From: a virus
Strand: one strand, 5' to 3'
Length of the DNA stretch: 64,000 nucleotides
IMG/VR virus record: IMGVR_UViG_3300039098_000035
Location: 17,832 to 81,831 of that record
The notes under the pieces were generated by a model, which ran no database searches, was not told the origin of the DNA, and saw only the letters and a list, made by a program, of their open reading frames with translations. Of the stretch, positions 33,839-44,900 are shown one piece after another. Position 1 is the stretch's first letter. Each line of letters starts with the position of its first letter. A program made the position numbers and the translations under genes.

Positions 33839-34014
33839 AATTTTTCCTCCTATTTTTATTTTTGATACGGGACATGGATATATAAAAAGCCAGAAATAAA
33901 TACGATAACAAAAGCCGTTATACGATTTTAATTTCTGACATCAGTAATCCATATATAGTCTGCCGAGCTCTATATACTTCGCTCAAGGCACTAAAGTAGC
34001 CCGCTACTATCTTC
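33839..34014 (-). promoter_or_regulatory. Structured 5' leader of the capsid mRNA
   Basis: About 176 nt without a gene, between the promoter and the capsid start. Three hairpins follow each other on the - strand. H1 (33995-34008) is AGTAG/CTACT with a CGGG loop very near the 5' end. H2 (33961-33990) is TGCC/GGCA plus GAGC/GCTC with a TT bulge. H3 (33891-33937) is CAGAAAT/ATTTCTG with inner ATAAC/GTTAT. Outside H3, ATGGAT and ATCCAT can also pair. This may stabilise the mRNA, regulate translation or be a separate small RNA. Confidence 0.5.
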
Positions 34015-34020
34015 AATTCC

Positions 34021-34049
34021 ATTATATTGGCTTGTAAAGCATTTGTCAA
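34021..34049 (-). promoter_or_regulatory. Consensus sigma-A promoter of the capsid operon
   Basis: On the - strand TTGACA (34044-34049), exactly 17 nt, then TATAAT (34021-34026), a perfect match to the housekeeping consensus. Transcription should start near 34014 and read the leader, capsid gene and 112-aa gene. It is interleaved with a + strand promoter, so the two starts compete for the same DNA. Confidence 0.9.
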
Positions 34050-34060
34050 GATGATATAAT
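34032..34060 (+). promoter_or_regulatory. Promoter of the Ig-like gene, facing the capsid promoter
   Basis: TTGTAA (34032-34037), 17 nt, then TATAAT (34055-34060), with a predicted start near 34067 and a leader of about 37 nt. The -35 has 4 of 6 consensus bases and the -10 has all 6. The elements overlap those of the opposite capsid promoter. Confidence 0.8.
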
Positions 34061-34103
34061 AAATTGTACCAAAATATATTATAAGAGAGAGAGAGGAGAA
34101 ATT

Positions 34104-34814
34104 ATGAATTATTTACGAAGAATTGTAGTACCTTATGCTGAACGTGATAAAGCGTACATAGCATTGAATACCCTTAGAGGTCCTGTACATGCGGACAATG
34201 TACTGATTAACAAGTTACCGTACACAGTGTTTAAAGCAATGGGGATAGCACCTATCATATTGCAGAAAGACATAGTGACTATGGCACGTAATGGAACGAT
34301 ACCTCTAGAAGAAGTAATACGTAGAGCTATCATTGCATCTGACTTAGACATTGGAGGTACTGTGTTAGTAGATGCTTCTGACTTGGCAGCAGTTACAGAG
34401 GAGACAGCAGGAGACTATGCTGTAACATGTACCGCTACAGATCCTTGGGACGGTACAAGTACTATTGAATTTATAGTACGTGTTATTGATGCAACTATTG
34501 CATTGATTACTTTAACCGCAACCGCTATAGATATTGAAGATCAAAACGTAGCGGCATTTGATCCTACAGCGAATATTGCTTCAGCAGTAGATGATACAGA
34601 CGATGTATCAGCTAGTGTATTACTTACATTTAAAGAAGATGATGCTGCGGGTGCAGATATATTTGACACCGATTACGCAGGTAGTTTAGCGTTAGCTAAG
34701 ACACATCTAGGTACTGAAACAAATAAAGTATTTGTAATGTACAATTACTCAGATGCTTCAGGAAACCCTGCAGTAGAAAAAACTGCAACGTGGACAGCAA
34801 TCGCAGATACATAA
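34104..34814 (+). CDS. Ig-like domain protein, probable virion decoration protein
   Basis: A 236-aa protein encoded alone against the direction of the surrounding virion genes. Residues 1-85 form a mixed helical domain that I do not recognise. Residues from about 85 on look like Ig-like or HYR-type beta sandwiches: TCTATDPWDGTSTIEFIVRV ends one, and the last part has the VMYNYSDASGNPAVEKTATW pattern typical of hyalin-repeat/PKD-like modules. Such domains often decorate phage heads or tails and bind sugars weakly. It has its own promoter, a GAGAGGAGAA ribosome binding site and a terminator directly after it, so it is a complete one-gene unit. It could be an acquired moron-type gene. Binding target unknown. 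Confidence 0.72.
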   Translation: MNYLRRIVVPYAERDKAYIALNTLRGPVHADNVLINKLPYTVFKAMGIAPIILQKDIVTMARNGTIPLEEVIRRAIIASDLDIGGTVLVDASDLAAVTEETAGDYAVTCTATDPWDGTSTIEFIVRVIDATIALITLTATAIDIEDQNVAAFDPTANIASAVDDTDDVSASVLLTFKEDDAAGADIFDTDYAGSLALAKTHLGTETNKVFVMYNYSDASGNPAVEKTATWTAIADT

Positions 34815-34818
34815 AATT

Positions 34819-34848
34819 AAAAGAGACCTAATCGGTCTCTTTTTCTTT
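34819..34848. terminator. Bidirectional terminator between Ig-like gene and lipoprotein operon
   Basis: AAAAGAGACC (34819-34828) pairs with GGTCTCTTTT (34834-34843) around TAATC, followed on the + strand by TCTTTTG and on the - strand by AATTTTA. It closes the Ig-like gene from the left and the fibre/lipoprotein operon from the right. The stop codon of the 35-aa gene overlaps the stem. Confidence 0.88.
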
Positions 34849-34935
34849 TGCTTCTACATTAGATTCAATGTACTCTAATACTTCGGCATCGACAAGTTCC
34901 CCTGTCTGAAGATCGTAACGTAGCTGATAATTCAT
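34828..34935 (-). CDS. Small hypothetical protein (35 aa), end of the fibre operon
   Basis: A short gene after the lipoprotein gene. AGGAGGGC lies 5 nt before the ATG. The peptide begins MNYQLRYDLQTGELVDAEVL and ends in a Lys/Glu-rich tail. The frame stops inside the terminator stem. The strong ribosome binding site and fit between the lipoprotein stop (34945) and the terminator argue that it is a real gene. No family is recognised. Confidence 0.6.
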   Translation of the reverse strand: MNYQLRYDLQTGELVDAEVLEYIESNVEAKEKETD

Positions 34936-34944
34936 AGTGCCCTC

Positions 34945-35514
34945 CTATTCTAATATTTCTGTTAAAGGTATTTCATAATGAAATGTGTATGAGAAAAATA
35001 TAATCGTGACATCTTCAGGGTCTACAACATCTCCTAATGATGCTTGTATAGCTGTCCGTAGAGGGTCTTCTACCATGTTTAAGGTATACCCAGGAGTATC
35101 AATAACATATTGAAGGTTGAAATATATTCTAACTTCATAGTCATTGTTTGTGTCAATGTACATAATATGAGTGAACCCATGCTGTTCTAACAGCTGATAG
35201 ATAGGACTTTCAGCTGTTAGTATAGTATCGACTAAGTTCTCTCTATCTTCTAGTGCTTGTATTCTGGTCTCATGATCTTCGAGACGGGCTTCAGCGTCTT
35301 GCAGACGTGCTTCATGGTCTGCAATAGTTGCTTGTATCTCTACAATAAGTTCGGCTTCTGTCAGGCCTTCTTCAATTAAGTCATCTATTTTAGTAGAGCA
35401 ACTCTCAATCATTTGACAAGCGTCTAGCCACCACTGCATTTCTGTAGCGGTGTTTTCATCAGGTGCACACGCTGTCATAAAGAGGACCATAAGTAGTATT
35501 AATAATTTTTTCAT
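34945..35514 (-). CDS. Predicted lipoprotein with coiled coil
   Basis: A 189-aa protein with a lipoprotein-type signal: MKK, a hydrophobic stretch LLILLMVLF and a MTAC lipobox (Cys16). The mature N-terminus would be lipid-anchored in the cell membrane. Residues about 40-95 are a coiled coil with heptads (ADHEARLQDAEARLEDHETR). The C-terminal 90 residues are alpha/beta and unrecognised. Its ATG overlaps the fibre stop as TAATG, so it is translated with the fibre. Phage lipoproteins often block superinfection or, in Gram-negative hosts, act as spanins. With an inferred Gram-positive host, superinfection exclusion or a receptor-masking role is the better guess. No holin or endolysin lies beside it. 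Confidence 0.7.
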   Translation of the reverse strand: MKKLLILLMVLFMTACAPDENTATEMQWWLDACQMIESCSTKIDDLIEEGLTEAELIVEIQATIADHEARLQDAEARLEDHETRIQALEDRENLVDTILTAESPIYQLLEQHGFTHIMYIDTNNDYEVRIYFNLQYVIDTPGYTLNMVEDPLRTAIQASLGDVVDPEDVTIIFFSYTFHYEIPLTEILE

Positions 35515-35975
35515 TATAAATCTTCTCCTTCTTCTTGTGTTATAAGCCCTTTAGATATTAGTAGTTCCACCATACGGTTGTGCTTATCTTCTAGTTTTTT
35601 AACTTTACTTTGTAAGTGTTTAATCATAACTGTTTTCAATGTGGCTATGTTATCTGTACGAATAGTGATGTCTTCTCTTTCATTTGTTCCATCACGGTCT
35701 GTAACTAATTCTCTAGATACCAACATTGCTAAAAGTACAGGATGGTCTTTAAGAATAATTTCAATTTCTTGTGCCATTACTCCAATCTTAAGGTCATCTG
35801 CTTCATCATCATTGTAATTGAAAGTATATATGTTAAGTTGTTCAAACAATAATTCAATCTGTCTAAACATAGTTCCGTCTTTGCCTTCAACATACCCTGC
35901 GATACTTGGGTTTATTTCTAAGTTATTATCTAATTGTATACGATTAATATCTTTCTTTCTAGTAATGTCTGATAA
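35514..35975 (-). other. Intramolecular chaperone (peptidase S74) domain of the fibre
   Basis: The last roughly 150 residues begin at SLSDITRKKDINRIQ, which matches the S-D-x-x-x-K start of S74 domains that release themselves after helping the fibre trimerise. GVMAQEIE follows, and the end (about 3850 on) is a coiled coil (LQSKVKKLEDKHNRMVELL). The key Ser-Asp and Lys residues are present, so self-cleavage is likely. Confidence 0.85.
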
Positions 35976-38900
35976 AGAATACTCAGCATTTCTATATACC
36001 CTATATGAGAATAAATATCCAAAATATTCTGTGGTACTTAGACCTAACATAAGTGCGGTGTTACTTGCATCTATATTAGCAGATACTGTAATACGTTGTG
36101 ATGGGGTGGTTCCTTCTATAAGACGTATCATCTCTACCCCACCTGCAGAGAACGCAAGTTGGTCTAATGAAGGGAAGAACATTCCTGTATCAGCGTCTCC
36201 ACTGAATCTATACGCAGGAGCAGTTAAAGTACCTTTAGTAGATGTCCGGAACTGCATTGTTTGCAGGTAAGTATTTGCCTGCATATATCCGTCTCCAAAT
36301 GTTACATTAGTTAAAGCTGTTTCAATCTTAGCTTCAGTTAAACTGTATTCTCCATCAGTTATTCCATAACCTGCTAAGGTAGTTGGTGTACCAGTTAAAC
36401 TACTGAATGCGCCATCGAAGGCATCAGTTATTCCATAACCTGCTAAGGTAGTCTGTGGCGTTTGATAATCAGTGTCAGCTACAAGAGGTGCTTGATAGTC
36501 TGTGCCCGCTACAAAGTTACCTTCGTGGAATATTTTATATTTATTTACACCCATAGACCATCCACCAACAAATAAATCATTAGTAGTGCCATCTAGTCCG
36601 AAGTGTAATGCGTAGTCTCCACCAACGTGGAATGTAATCATTGCATCTGTACTTGCAGTTGCTTGTTTAATTTGCAATGTATTTATTTCTGATGCTTGTG
36701 ACCCAAGCTGTCCAGCAGGTACAGTGAATACCGTTAACCCTGTGTCCGTTAAGTAGTCATCAGGATCGAAGTTATTTGCGTGCCACGCTGTATATCCTCC
36801 AATTTCTAATTCATCTGAGAAATAAAACACTTGCTCTGTTGCATCAAATTTTAAAAAGTGCGCTACAGCTGAAGCAACATCTCCAAAGAATACAACGGCG
36901 TTGTCATCACTTTGGTCGTAATTGATGTACAATGAATCATCAGCGATAATACTACCGCCAACATACAATATTCCTGTAGATGTTAAACGCATACGTTCTT
37001 CTATAGATGTACCGTCTCTAGTTTTAAATAGTAAATCAGTTGCAGTACTTGCAGGGTCATTAGTTCTATACGCTGTAATTTCTGCATAATTCTCACCTAC
37101 AACAGTGGTAGATAGTCTAAAGCCTATCGTTGCGTTGGAACCAACAGAAGCATAATTAGACCTTAATCGAAGTCCAGTCTCTCCTGAAGCGTTCACCAAC
37201 TCCAAGGAATTTTGTGGTGATGTAGTCCCTATACCTATTTTATCAGCAAAAGTAGTTTCTCCTGTTACAGCCCCACCTGTTAAAGGCAGAGCATAGTCAT
37301 CAAAATTACCCATATCTAATACTTCTAACCAGTCCATCCATGTTCCATTATTTTTACCACGTACTGCCATATGGCCTGTACGGAAATCTCCATATATTTC
37401 ATGTACCCAAGAACTTGAGTAAACTCCAGCATATAACCCACCATCTGTGTTACTAAAATTATCAAAATCTCCTGAAGGGAAACTGCTAGCATACCCTATT
37501 GTATTTCTTACAACATCATTAACAGGCATAGAGCCGCTATTATTGGTTGTAGTTAAATCAAGTAAATTTTGTACAGCTGCTTTATCCAACAAAGGTTGGA
37601 AGTAATTAGCAGCGTGTCCTTCTAAAGTTCCAGCGTCTAATTGAGTTCCTGTTTCAGAAATTTCAATAGTGTCAGTTCCAATACTTGTTACGTATGAAAT
37701 ACTTAAAGCATCCATCCATGCTACATTATCATCACCGCTGTGTCCTAATAACAGTTCTCTTACAGACACAATAGAATAATCCCATTCTTCTGTAGCATCT
37801 ACATCTCCTATATATATAACCCCATAGTTACTTGCATCTAAAGCAAAGTGTACTTGACGTGTAATATTCATTGCATCTGTTGATTCAAAGATTGCGAATG
37901 TGTTTGTCCATGAAGGAGCTGCGTGTAAATATCCACCTAATGTAACTGTGAAAGACGTATCATGAGCATAATTATAAACATCTACAACCATTCTAAGCAT
38001 TGTATTAGACTCTCCTTTTTGAGGAAGTTTAATTCTTATTGCTCCATCTATATTACTTACAGCTGTATTAAGAAGACCTCCTTTAGGATTAACTATTTTA
38101 CGTACTCCACCTTCATAAGAATATAAATGTGCATTTAACATACCAGCGATTGTTACATCTTCACTAACAACGATATTTCCACCAATTAATGCGTCTCCAC
38201 TTATATCTAAATCATATGTTGCACCTGGTACAGCTGTATCTGATGTACCATAACCGACTCTTAATGAGTGTGCTACTGTAAGTTTACCGCCTGTTGAAAG
38301 AGCCATAGCTCCTTGGCTTGTACTGTGGTTAGTATCTCTCCATAAAAAGCCACGATCAGCATCATCGTTAAATGTAAACGTCATGGCCCAGTCATTATTG
38401 ATTGCCCCAAAGGACAATCCACTAACCATACCTATACCATAATTATCGTCAGAATATACCCTGTATTTCATGTAGTTACTATCTGTATTATGTACAATTT
38501 CTGCGTCAGTATCAAATGTTAAATCTCCTGTCATAGTACCACCTGCTAGGGGTAGGTACGCATGTGTATGTGCAACAGGGTCTGGTTGTGTACCTGTTAA
38601 ATCTCCCCATGCTACACCAGTTAAGTATCCTTCTACTCCATGATCTCCCCAACCATAAGCTAGGTCCCAATTAACTATTAGTGCTGCAGTTACTGCGCTA
38701 GCATCATGGTCATCTTCTAATGCATACGTCCCTATGTTAGCTGATGTTAATATTTTATTCCATGTAGTTGTAGGCAAAACTGCATTTGCGTGTCTAGCAT
38801 AGAACTCTCCCCCTGCTGTATCAAACCACAACTGACTGAAGTAATTTCCTGGATGAGTATTAATACTAAGTAGTGCTCCAGCGTTATTCCCTGCAGGTCC

Positions 38901-41900
38901 TTTATTCGTCCATGTTCCTGTAGAACCAGGGTATAAACCTGTACCATTATCAGCATCAACATCTAGTGCTCCACCAGCAATTTGGGATAGGTAATTATGT
39001 GTATGTGCAACAGGGTCTGGTTGTGTACCTGTTAAATCTCCCCATGCTACTGATGTAAGATAATCCGTACCTGCCAAAAAGTTACCTTCATGGAATATAG
39101 CTTTAGCAATATTTCCTGTAAGTGCTGTGTACCCTGTTAAATCTGTTACTTGTGATACATTCCAGGAACCTTCCCAGTTTTGAGAATCATATGTAGGGTG
39201 GCTGATTACTTTAGTAACAGCAACTCTTCCGTAACTCCAAGATTTACTAACAGTACCTATGATAATACAATGCCTACCTCCAGGGGTAACTCCAAGTTGA
39301 ACTTCATCTATATTATTTCCTGAGCCAATTACGCTATAATTATACCAAGTAGAAGTGGTCCAATTATGTCCACTCATAGTATAAGTGCTGTGTGTGTTTG
39401 TGGTATACTCATATGTATCTATTGTAATAGTCATCATATCATACATAGCAACAGTGTTAGGAAGTTCTATTACAATGCATCCTGTTGTAGTCCCTCCAAC
39501 ACCCCATTGAGCTGTCGCATTTGGTATTACTATATCACCTATTCGTAATGAGTCATACATTCTTACACCCTGCCCAAATTGTGTAGGTAAGAATATTTTT
39601 ATATCTTGTGCATCTTCATCTACTAAAAGCACTGTATCGTCTCTTGGAGGTGTCAAGTTAGTGCCTGTATTATCATATACAGGTGCCATCCAAATATAGT
39701 CATCTGTCTCGTCACGCAGCCCAGTAAACATTTTAGCTGCAGTACCTCTTGCATATACTGTAGCAGCCCAACCAGTAGCATCTTCAATAATTAGCCCATC
39801 ATTCCAGGCTCCACCATTTGCATTTGTTATTTTTATTTGTCCGTCTACATGCAAAGTATACTCAGGATCTGTTGTGCCTATACCTACTTTACCTCTGTCT
39901 AAAACAAGTACATCATCGTATACTGTGTCAACATTTATCATACTGAAATTATATCTTACAACTCCACTTGACACAGTTTGCTTTAAAAATAATTGATATG
40001 CGTCATTATCATTATACTTTAGATTAAAGAAGACTTCATCATCTTCAGACCCTGTATTTATTTGTAATATCGCATCGTCAATAGTTAAGGCACCTGTTAA
40101 AGTACCTCCTACTAGAGGAAGTGCGTATGAATCATAGTTGCTACTATCTAATATAAAATTCTCAGAAGTCTCACTGTTATATAACAAGTCTCCAGTAGGA
40201 GCTTCTTCAATCATTGTTATTGTTATAAGGTTCAACATGTCTAGAGTTAACACAGCATTATCTGTGTAGTTACTCATTGTTATAAACCCTTCAAAGTTTG
40301 TACCTGTGTCATACAAACTAAAATACACAGGGTATGCATTGTCTTGCCCAAGTTGATAAGCATTAGCTGCCCAGTTTTCATTATAGAAACCTAGCATTAA
40401 ATGAACATCACTACGATCTGTAGCTGCATAGTTATTAGATGATAGGATTCTACCATGTAATATTCTATGTTGTGATCCAGTTTTATTGACTGAGAATATT
40501 TTGTATGTTTTACTTCTACCTGTTAGTCTGATCTTATTAACAACCTGAGTACTTAAATCTAAAGTTAAGTCTGCTAAAGCACCACTTCTACCAAGAGTTA
40601 CAACTCTATCTGCGAGTGTTATTGAATCAACGTAAGTATTAGTATCATCACTAGCATGTGTATGTCCTACTAATGAGACTGCTGTTCCATCTATTGTAGG
40701 TGTATTTACAAAGTCTGCGATACCATCAGAATCGATACGCAGTGCTAGGGTATTATTAACATCAAAAGATAGTTCATTAGTAGCGTGTGCGTAGTACATA
40801 CCTGCTACATAGCTATCTTCAGGATCAGCAAAACCATAATATCCTTTACCTGTGTTAGGTGTAAGAAGAGTTATCATTGCATATTCAGAACTTTCTATAA
40901 GTAAATCTGTATATGTATGTGCACTACCTCCTGAGCTATCTTCATATATGTGTAGTTTACGAGAAGGATTATCTGTTCCTATTCCTACATTCCCTGAAGT
41001 TGCAATTCGCATTTTTTCTGTATCGCTTGTAGTAAATACAAGTGGGTATGCTCCTATACTTCCTATAAACATTACATCATTCAATGCTGTACCTGTACCA
41101 GCATAACCAATATGTCCAGCATGTGTATTAGATGTATGCTTGAAGTGTATTGCACTATATCCTGCTGCATTTGTATTCTGTAACGTAAGTACAGGTTTTC
41201 CAGCTTGTGCACTTATAGCGTGTAATTTAGTTGAAGGACTGCTAGTTCCTATACCAAAATTATTTGCTAAGGCGTTTACATATGAATCCCCCGCACCATC
41301 AATTTTTGCATCAACAGCACCTGCTGCATTTCTTACATCAAAGTAGTATCCGTTACTGCTCCCCCATATTTCCATACGTTGCATTATTCTTATAACGGCA
41401 TCCCCATATATAGCTGGGTATACTCCATCTCTTCCTAATGTTAAAGCATAATCATATGTGTCATCAGTCCATATTTTTATTGAACCATTTTTAATTTCCA
41501 GTAGTTCATTAGGAGCATTGGTTCCTATCCCTACTTTACCATCATGTGCAACTGTTAATCTTTCTAAAGCATTTGTCCAAAGGGACAATGTACCTGTGGC
41601 TGTATCAAGGTTTTTAATTGCCATAGTTCCATCGTTACTTGTTTGGATTACTGAGTCTGTTCCACCAGGGATAAGATCTATGTAATCAATATCAGTCGTT
41701 GCAGAATAAGGCCCCACTCTAAGTGTGCCATTTATATGTGCTGCTCTATTAGTATGCATATCGCCTGTACCAACAAACAGTTTAGTTTCTATTGTTAAAT
41801 CACCAGTCATAGTATCACCGGTAACATCTACCCATAAGTCAGACCAATCCGTAAGGTCTGCTACAACATGAGTATGTCCTACTAATGATACTGCTACAGC

Positions 41901-44900
41901 ATTTACTGTAGGTGTGAATGCGAAATCTGCAATCCCACTAGGTGCTATGAATAATGCAGTTACATCAGGTACTCCATTACTTGTTGTATTGTCTTTAGTT
42001 CTAAATACTAATCCTCCACGATATCCTCCGTGTCCTGAAGCATAAATCCCTGCAAGGGTTGCTTGTTTCCCATCACTGTTCCAATCACGTCTGAATGTAA
42101 TACCATAAGAAGGTTTAGTTTCGTCAAAACTAGTTTGCGGCGATTCAGAATTTTCATTTGAACCTATAGTAAGCATACTTTTAAACACACTGTTATCTAA
42201 TGTTTCATTTTTTATATGTAACAAAGCTAGAGGTACAATAGTACCAATACCTATTTTACCATCATTTTTAATAATCATTTTAGTATCTGACGCAAGAGTG
42301 AATTCATCATAATCAGTAGCAGAATCTACAACAAAGTGTAAATCACTTAGTCCATGTGAGTCTACACCTTTACTAATTATAGCTGTCTTGTCTCCAACAC
42401 CTGAACCAGGATTAAGTCTGTGTCTGAATACATACCCAACTTCTCCTACATCATAAGCATTGTGGGAGACAACTATCCTTGCATTTGCTCCATATACTTC
42501 TAAGTTTTTAGTTGGTGACGCTGTACCTATTCCTATATTTCCATTAGATAAAATACGCATCTTCTCTGTAAGAGCTGAACCTGTCCATGTTGAGAAATAC
42601 AAATCATAACCTGTTTCGCCTATACGTGCGTTCCCTGATTGCCATTGTAGGTGGTCCCCGCTAGGAATGTTAATACTACCAGCTATGTCAAGATTACCTA
42701 GTATATCTTGTTTGAACGCAGAAGGTAATCCTGTAGGGCCGAAGTTAAGAGCACCTGCGGCATCTTTCCAAATTCTGTGCGATGTTCCATGAGAACTTGT
42801 AATAGCGATACCATCTGCCAATGTGTCTCCACTTTGACGTATTCCTAGTATCCCTGTTGAAGCAGTTGACCCTCCATCAATAGTTAAGGCACCTGTTAAA
42901 GTACCTCCTACTAGAGGTAGGTAAGGATGAGAGTGTGTTTCTTCATAACCAGTAAGTAAGGTATCTACTTCTGCTTGTGTATATTTATCAAGGTCCGTAA
43001 TGTCGGCTTCTACATGAGTGTGAGCATTTGGATCACGATTATCAGATAGTCTACTGTCATCCGTTTTAACTAATGCAACTACTCCAACTTTAGGAGTTGA
43101 ATCAAATGAAACAATACCATCTTGGGTTATTCTTAATGCTCTATTTGTTGAACTGTGTATTTCATAACCATTTTCATTACCTGTTAGTTCTCCTGTGTAC
43201 CTATGAAACCAGCTAAAGGTTGCACCAGATGCTTCATAATTAATTTTAAGAAAATCTATAGTATTATTTACAGCAAGAAATTTCAAACTATTTGTACCTA
43301 ACTCAATGTCTCCTGTTAGTGTACCACCTATTAAAGGAAGGTAAGGATGTGAATGTTCGTCAGATTTAAGAAGTAACGCTGCATCTAGTTCTACTTCAGT
43401 ATAATATCTATCATCATGTATATGATCGCCAATACTTACTACAGCTGATGATACTTTATCTGAACGGTAGGTTTCAAACTCTTCAATCGTGTATGAACCG
43501 TTACCTGCTTTCATTAACAGCCTACCTAGTATGATAAATTCTTGCATCTCTAAAGCACCTGTTTCTAAAGTAGATAAATCATTTAATGCTTTAGCATCTG
43601 TTAAGTTATCTCCTTCATATTGTCCAGGCATCCAGATAACGGCACTGTCATTAGAATCATTTGTAATGACTAACCAGTATACAAAGTATTTATTATTGCT
43701 TACATCTTCAAGAGACCAAACACCAGCAGTGTTCAGGTTAACTTGAGGCTGTGTGTTTAAGTAACATGTTGCAGTTGTCCCTGCAATTTTTCGTATGTCA
43801 CCGTCTGCGTTTCTATATAAGATAGGTGCTACTAGTGCGTCTAAAGTCTGAGTTACTCCTATGTTTTCCCCTAGAGTTAATCTCAAATCTTCATCGTACA
43901 TTACACCTGGGTCTACTTTAATAGTTGTTGTAGTTAATGTAGTCACTGCGAACCCACTTGAATATCGAGTACCGTAAGTAAGATGTTCCATCTCATGATC
44001 TCTATCATCCATCATCCATCCATGCCACTCAGGCCCTAGAAGAATCATTTCTTTATTAGTAGCGTCCCATAGTCCATAAGCTACTAACGCTTTAGTTAAG
44101 TTAAACGTCCAAGCTGAATCACTAGCTATCAATCCTGCTGTGGTGTAGTAAAAGAATTTAAGTCCTTCAGTATCATCAAAAACAACTGATTCACTTCCTA
44201 TTTGTTTAGTTACTTTAACACTATTGATCCAATAATCTTCAACACTGTTAAATGTAATTGTAAATGTTCTAGTTGCATCAACACACGATACTTCTAAATC
44301 AGGCTGGTAATCCCACCCTGTTTTATTAAACTCATACTTATCATGATCGTGAGACAATAATGAGTATAGTCCACTATGGTCTCCCCAACCATAGGCTGTG
44401 TCCCAGTTACCGCTACTAGTTAATAAGGAATCTATTTCAGTTTCCGTGTAGTATCTATCATCATGTAATGTACCTAGAGGTTCATATATTGCAGCATGGT
44501 TATGAGATATGTCCGCATAATCAGCGTCATGATCGTGAGACAATAATGAGTATAGTCCACTATGGTCTCCCCAACCATAGGCTGTGTCCCAGTTAGTTAC
44601 TCCACCTTCTAATACACCTATAGCATCTTCATTAGCTTCTATGAAATCAGCGATTTCTCCAAGCGTGTCTAATAATGCAGGTGCATCCCCTAGAATGGCA
44701 GCAATCTCATCACCGATTTCAGTTGTAATTTGTGCCGCAGTCCTTCCTCCTAAATCTCCAACAGTAGTTGTATCTGCTAGGTAAGGATGAGTATGTATAA
44801 GAGCAAACTTGGCATCGGCCGCAGCTTGAGTATACTTATCTAGGTCCGTGATATCAGACTCAGTCCATGTTAGAGCTAAGACTTCTGCTTGAGTATATAA

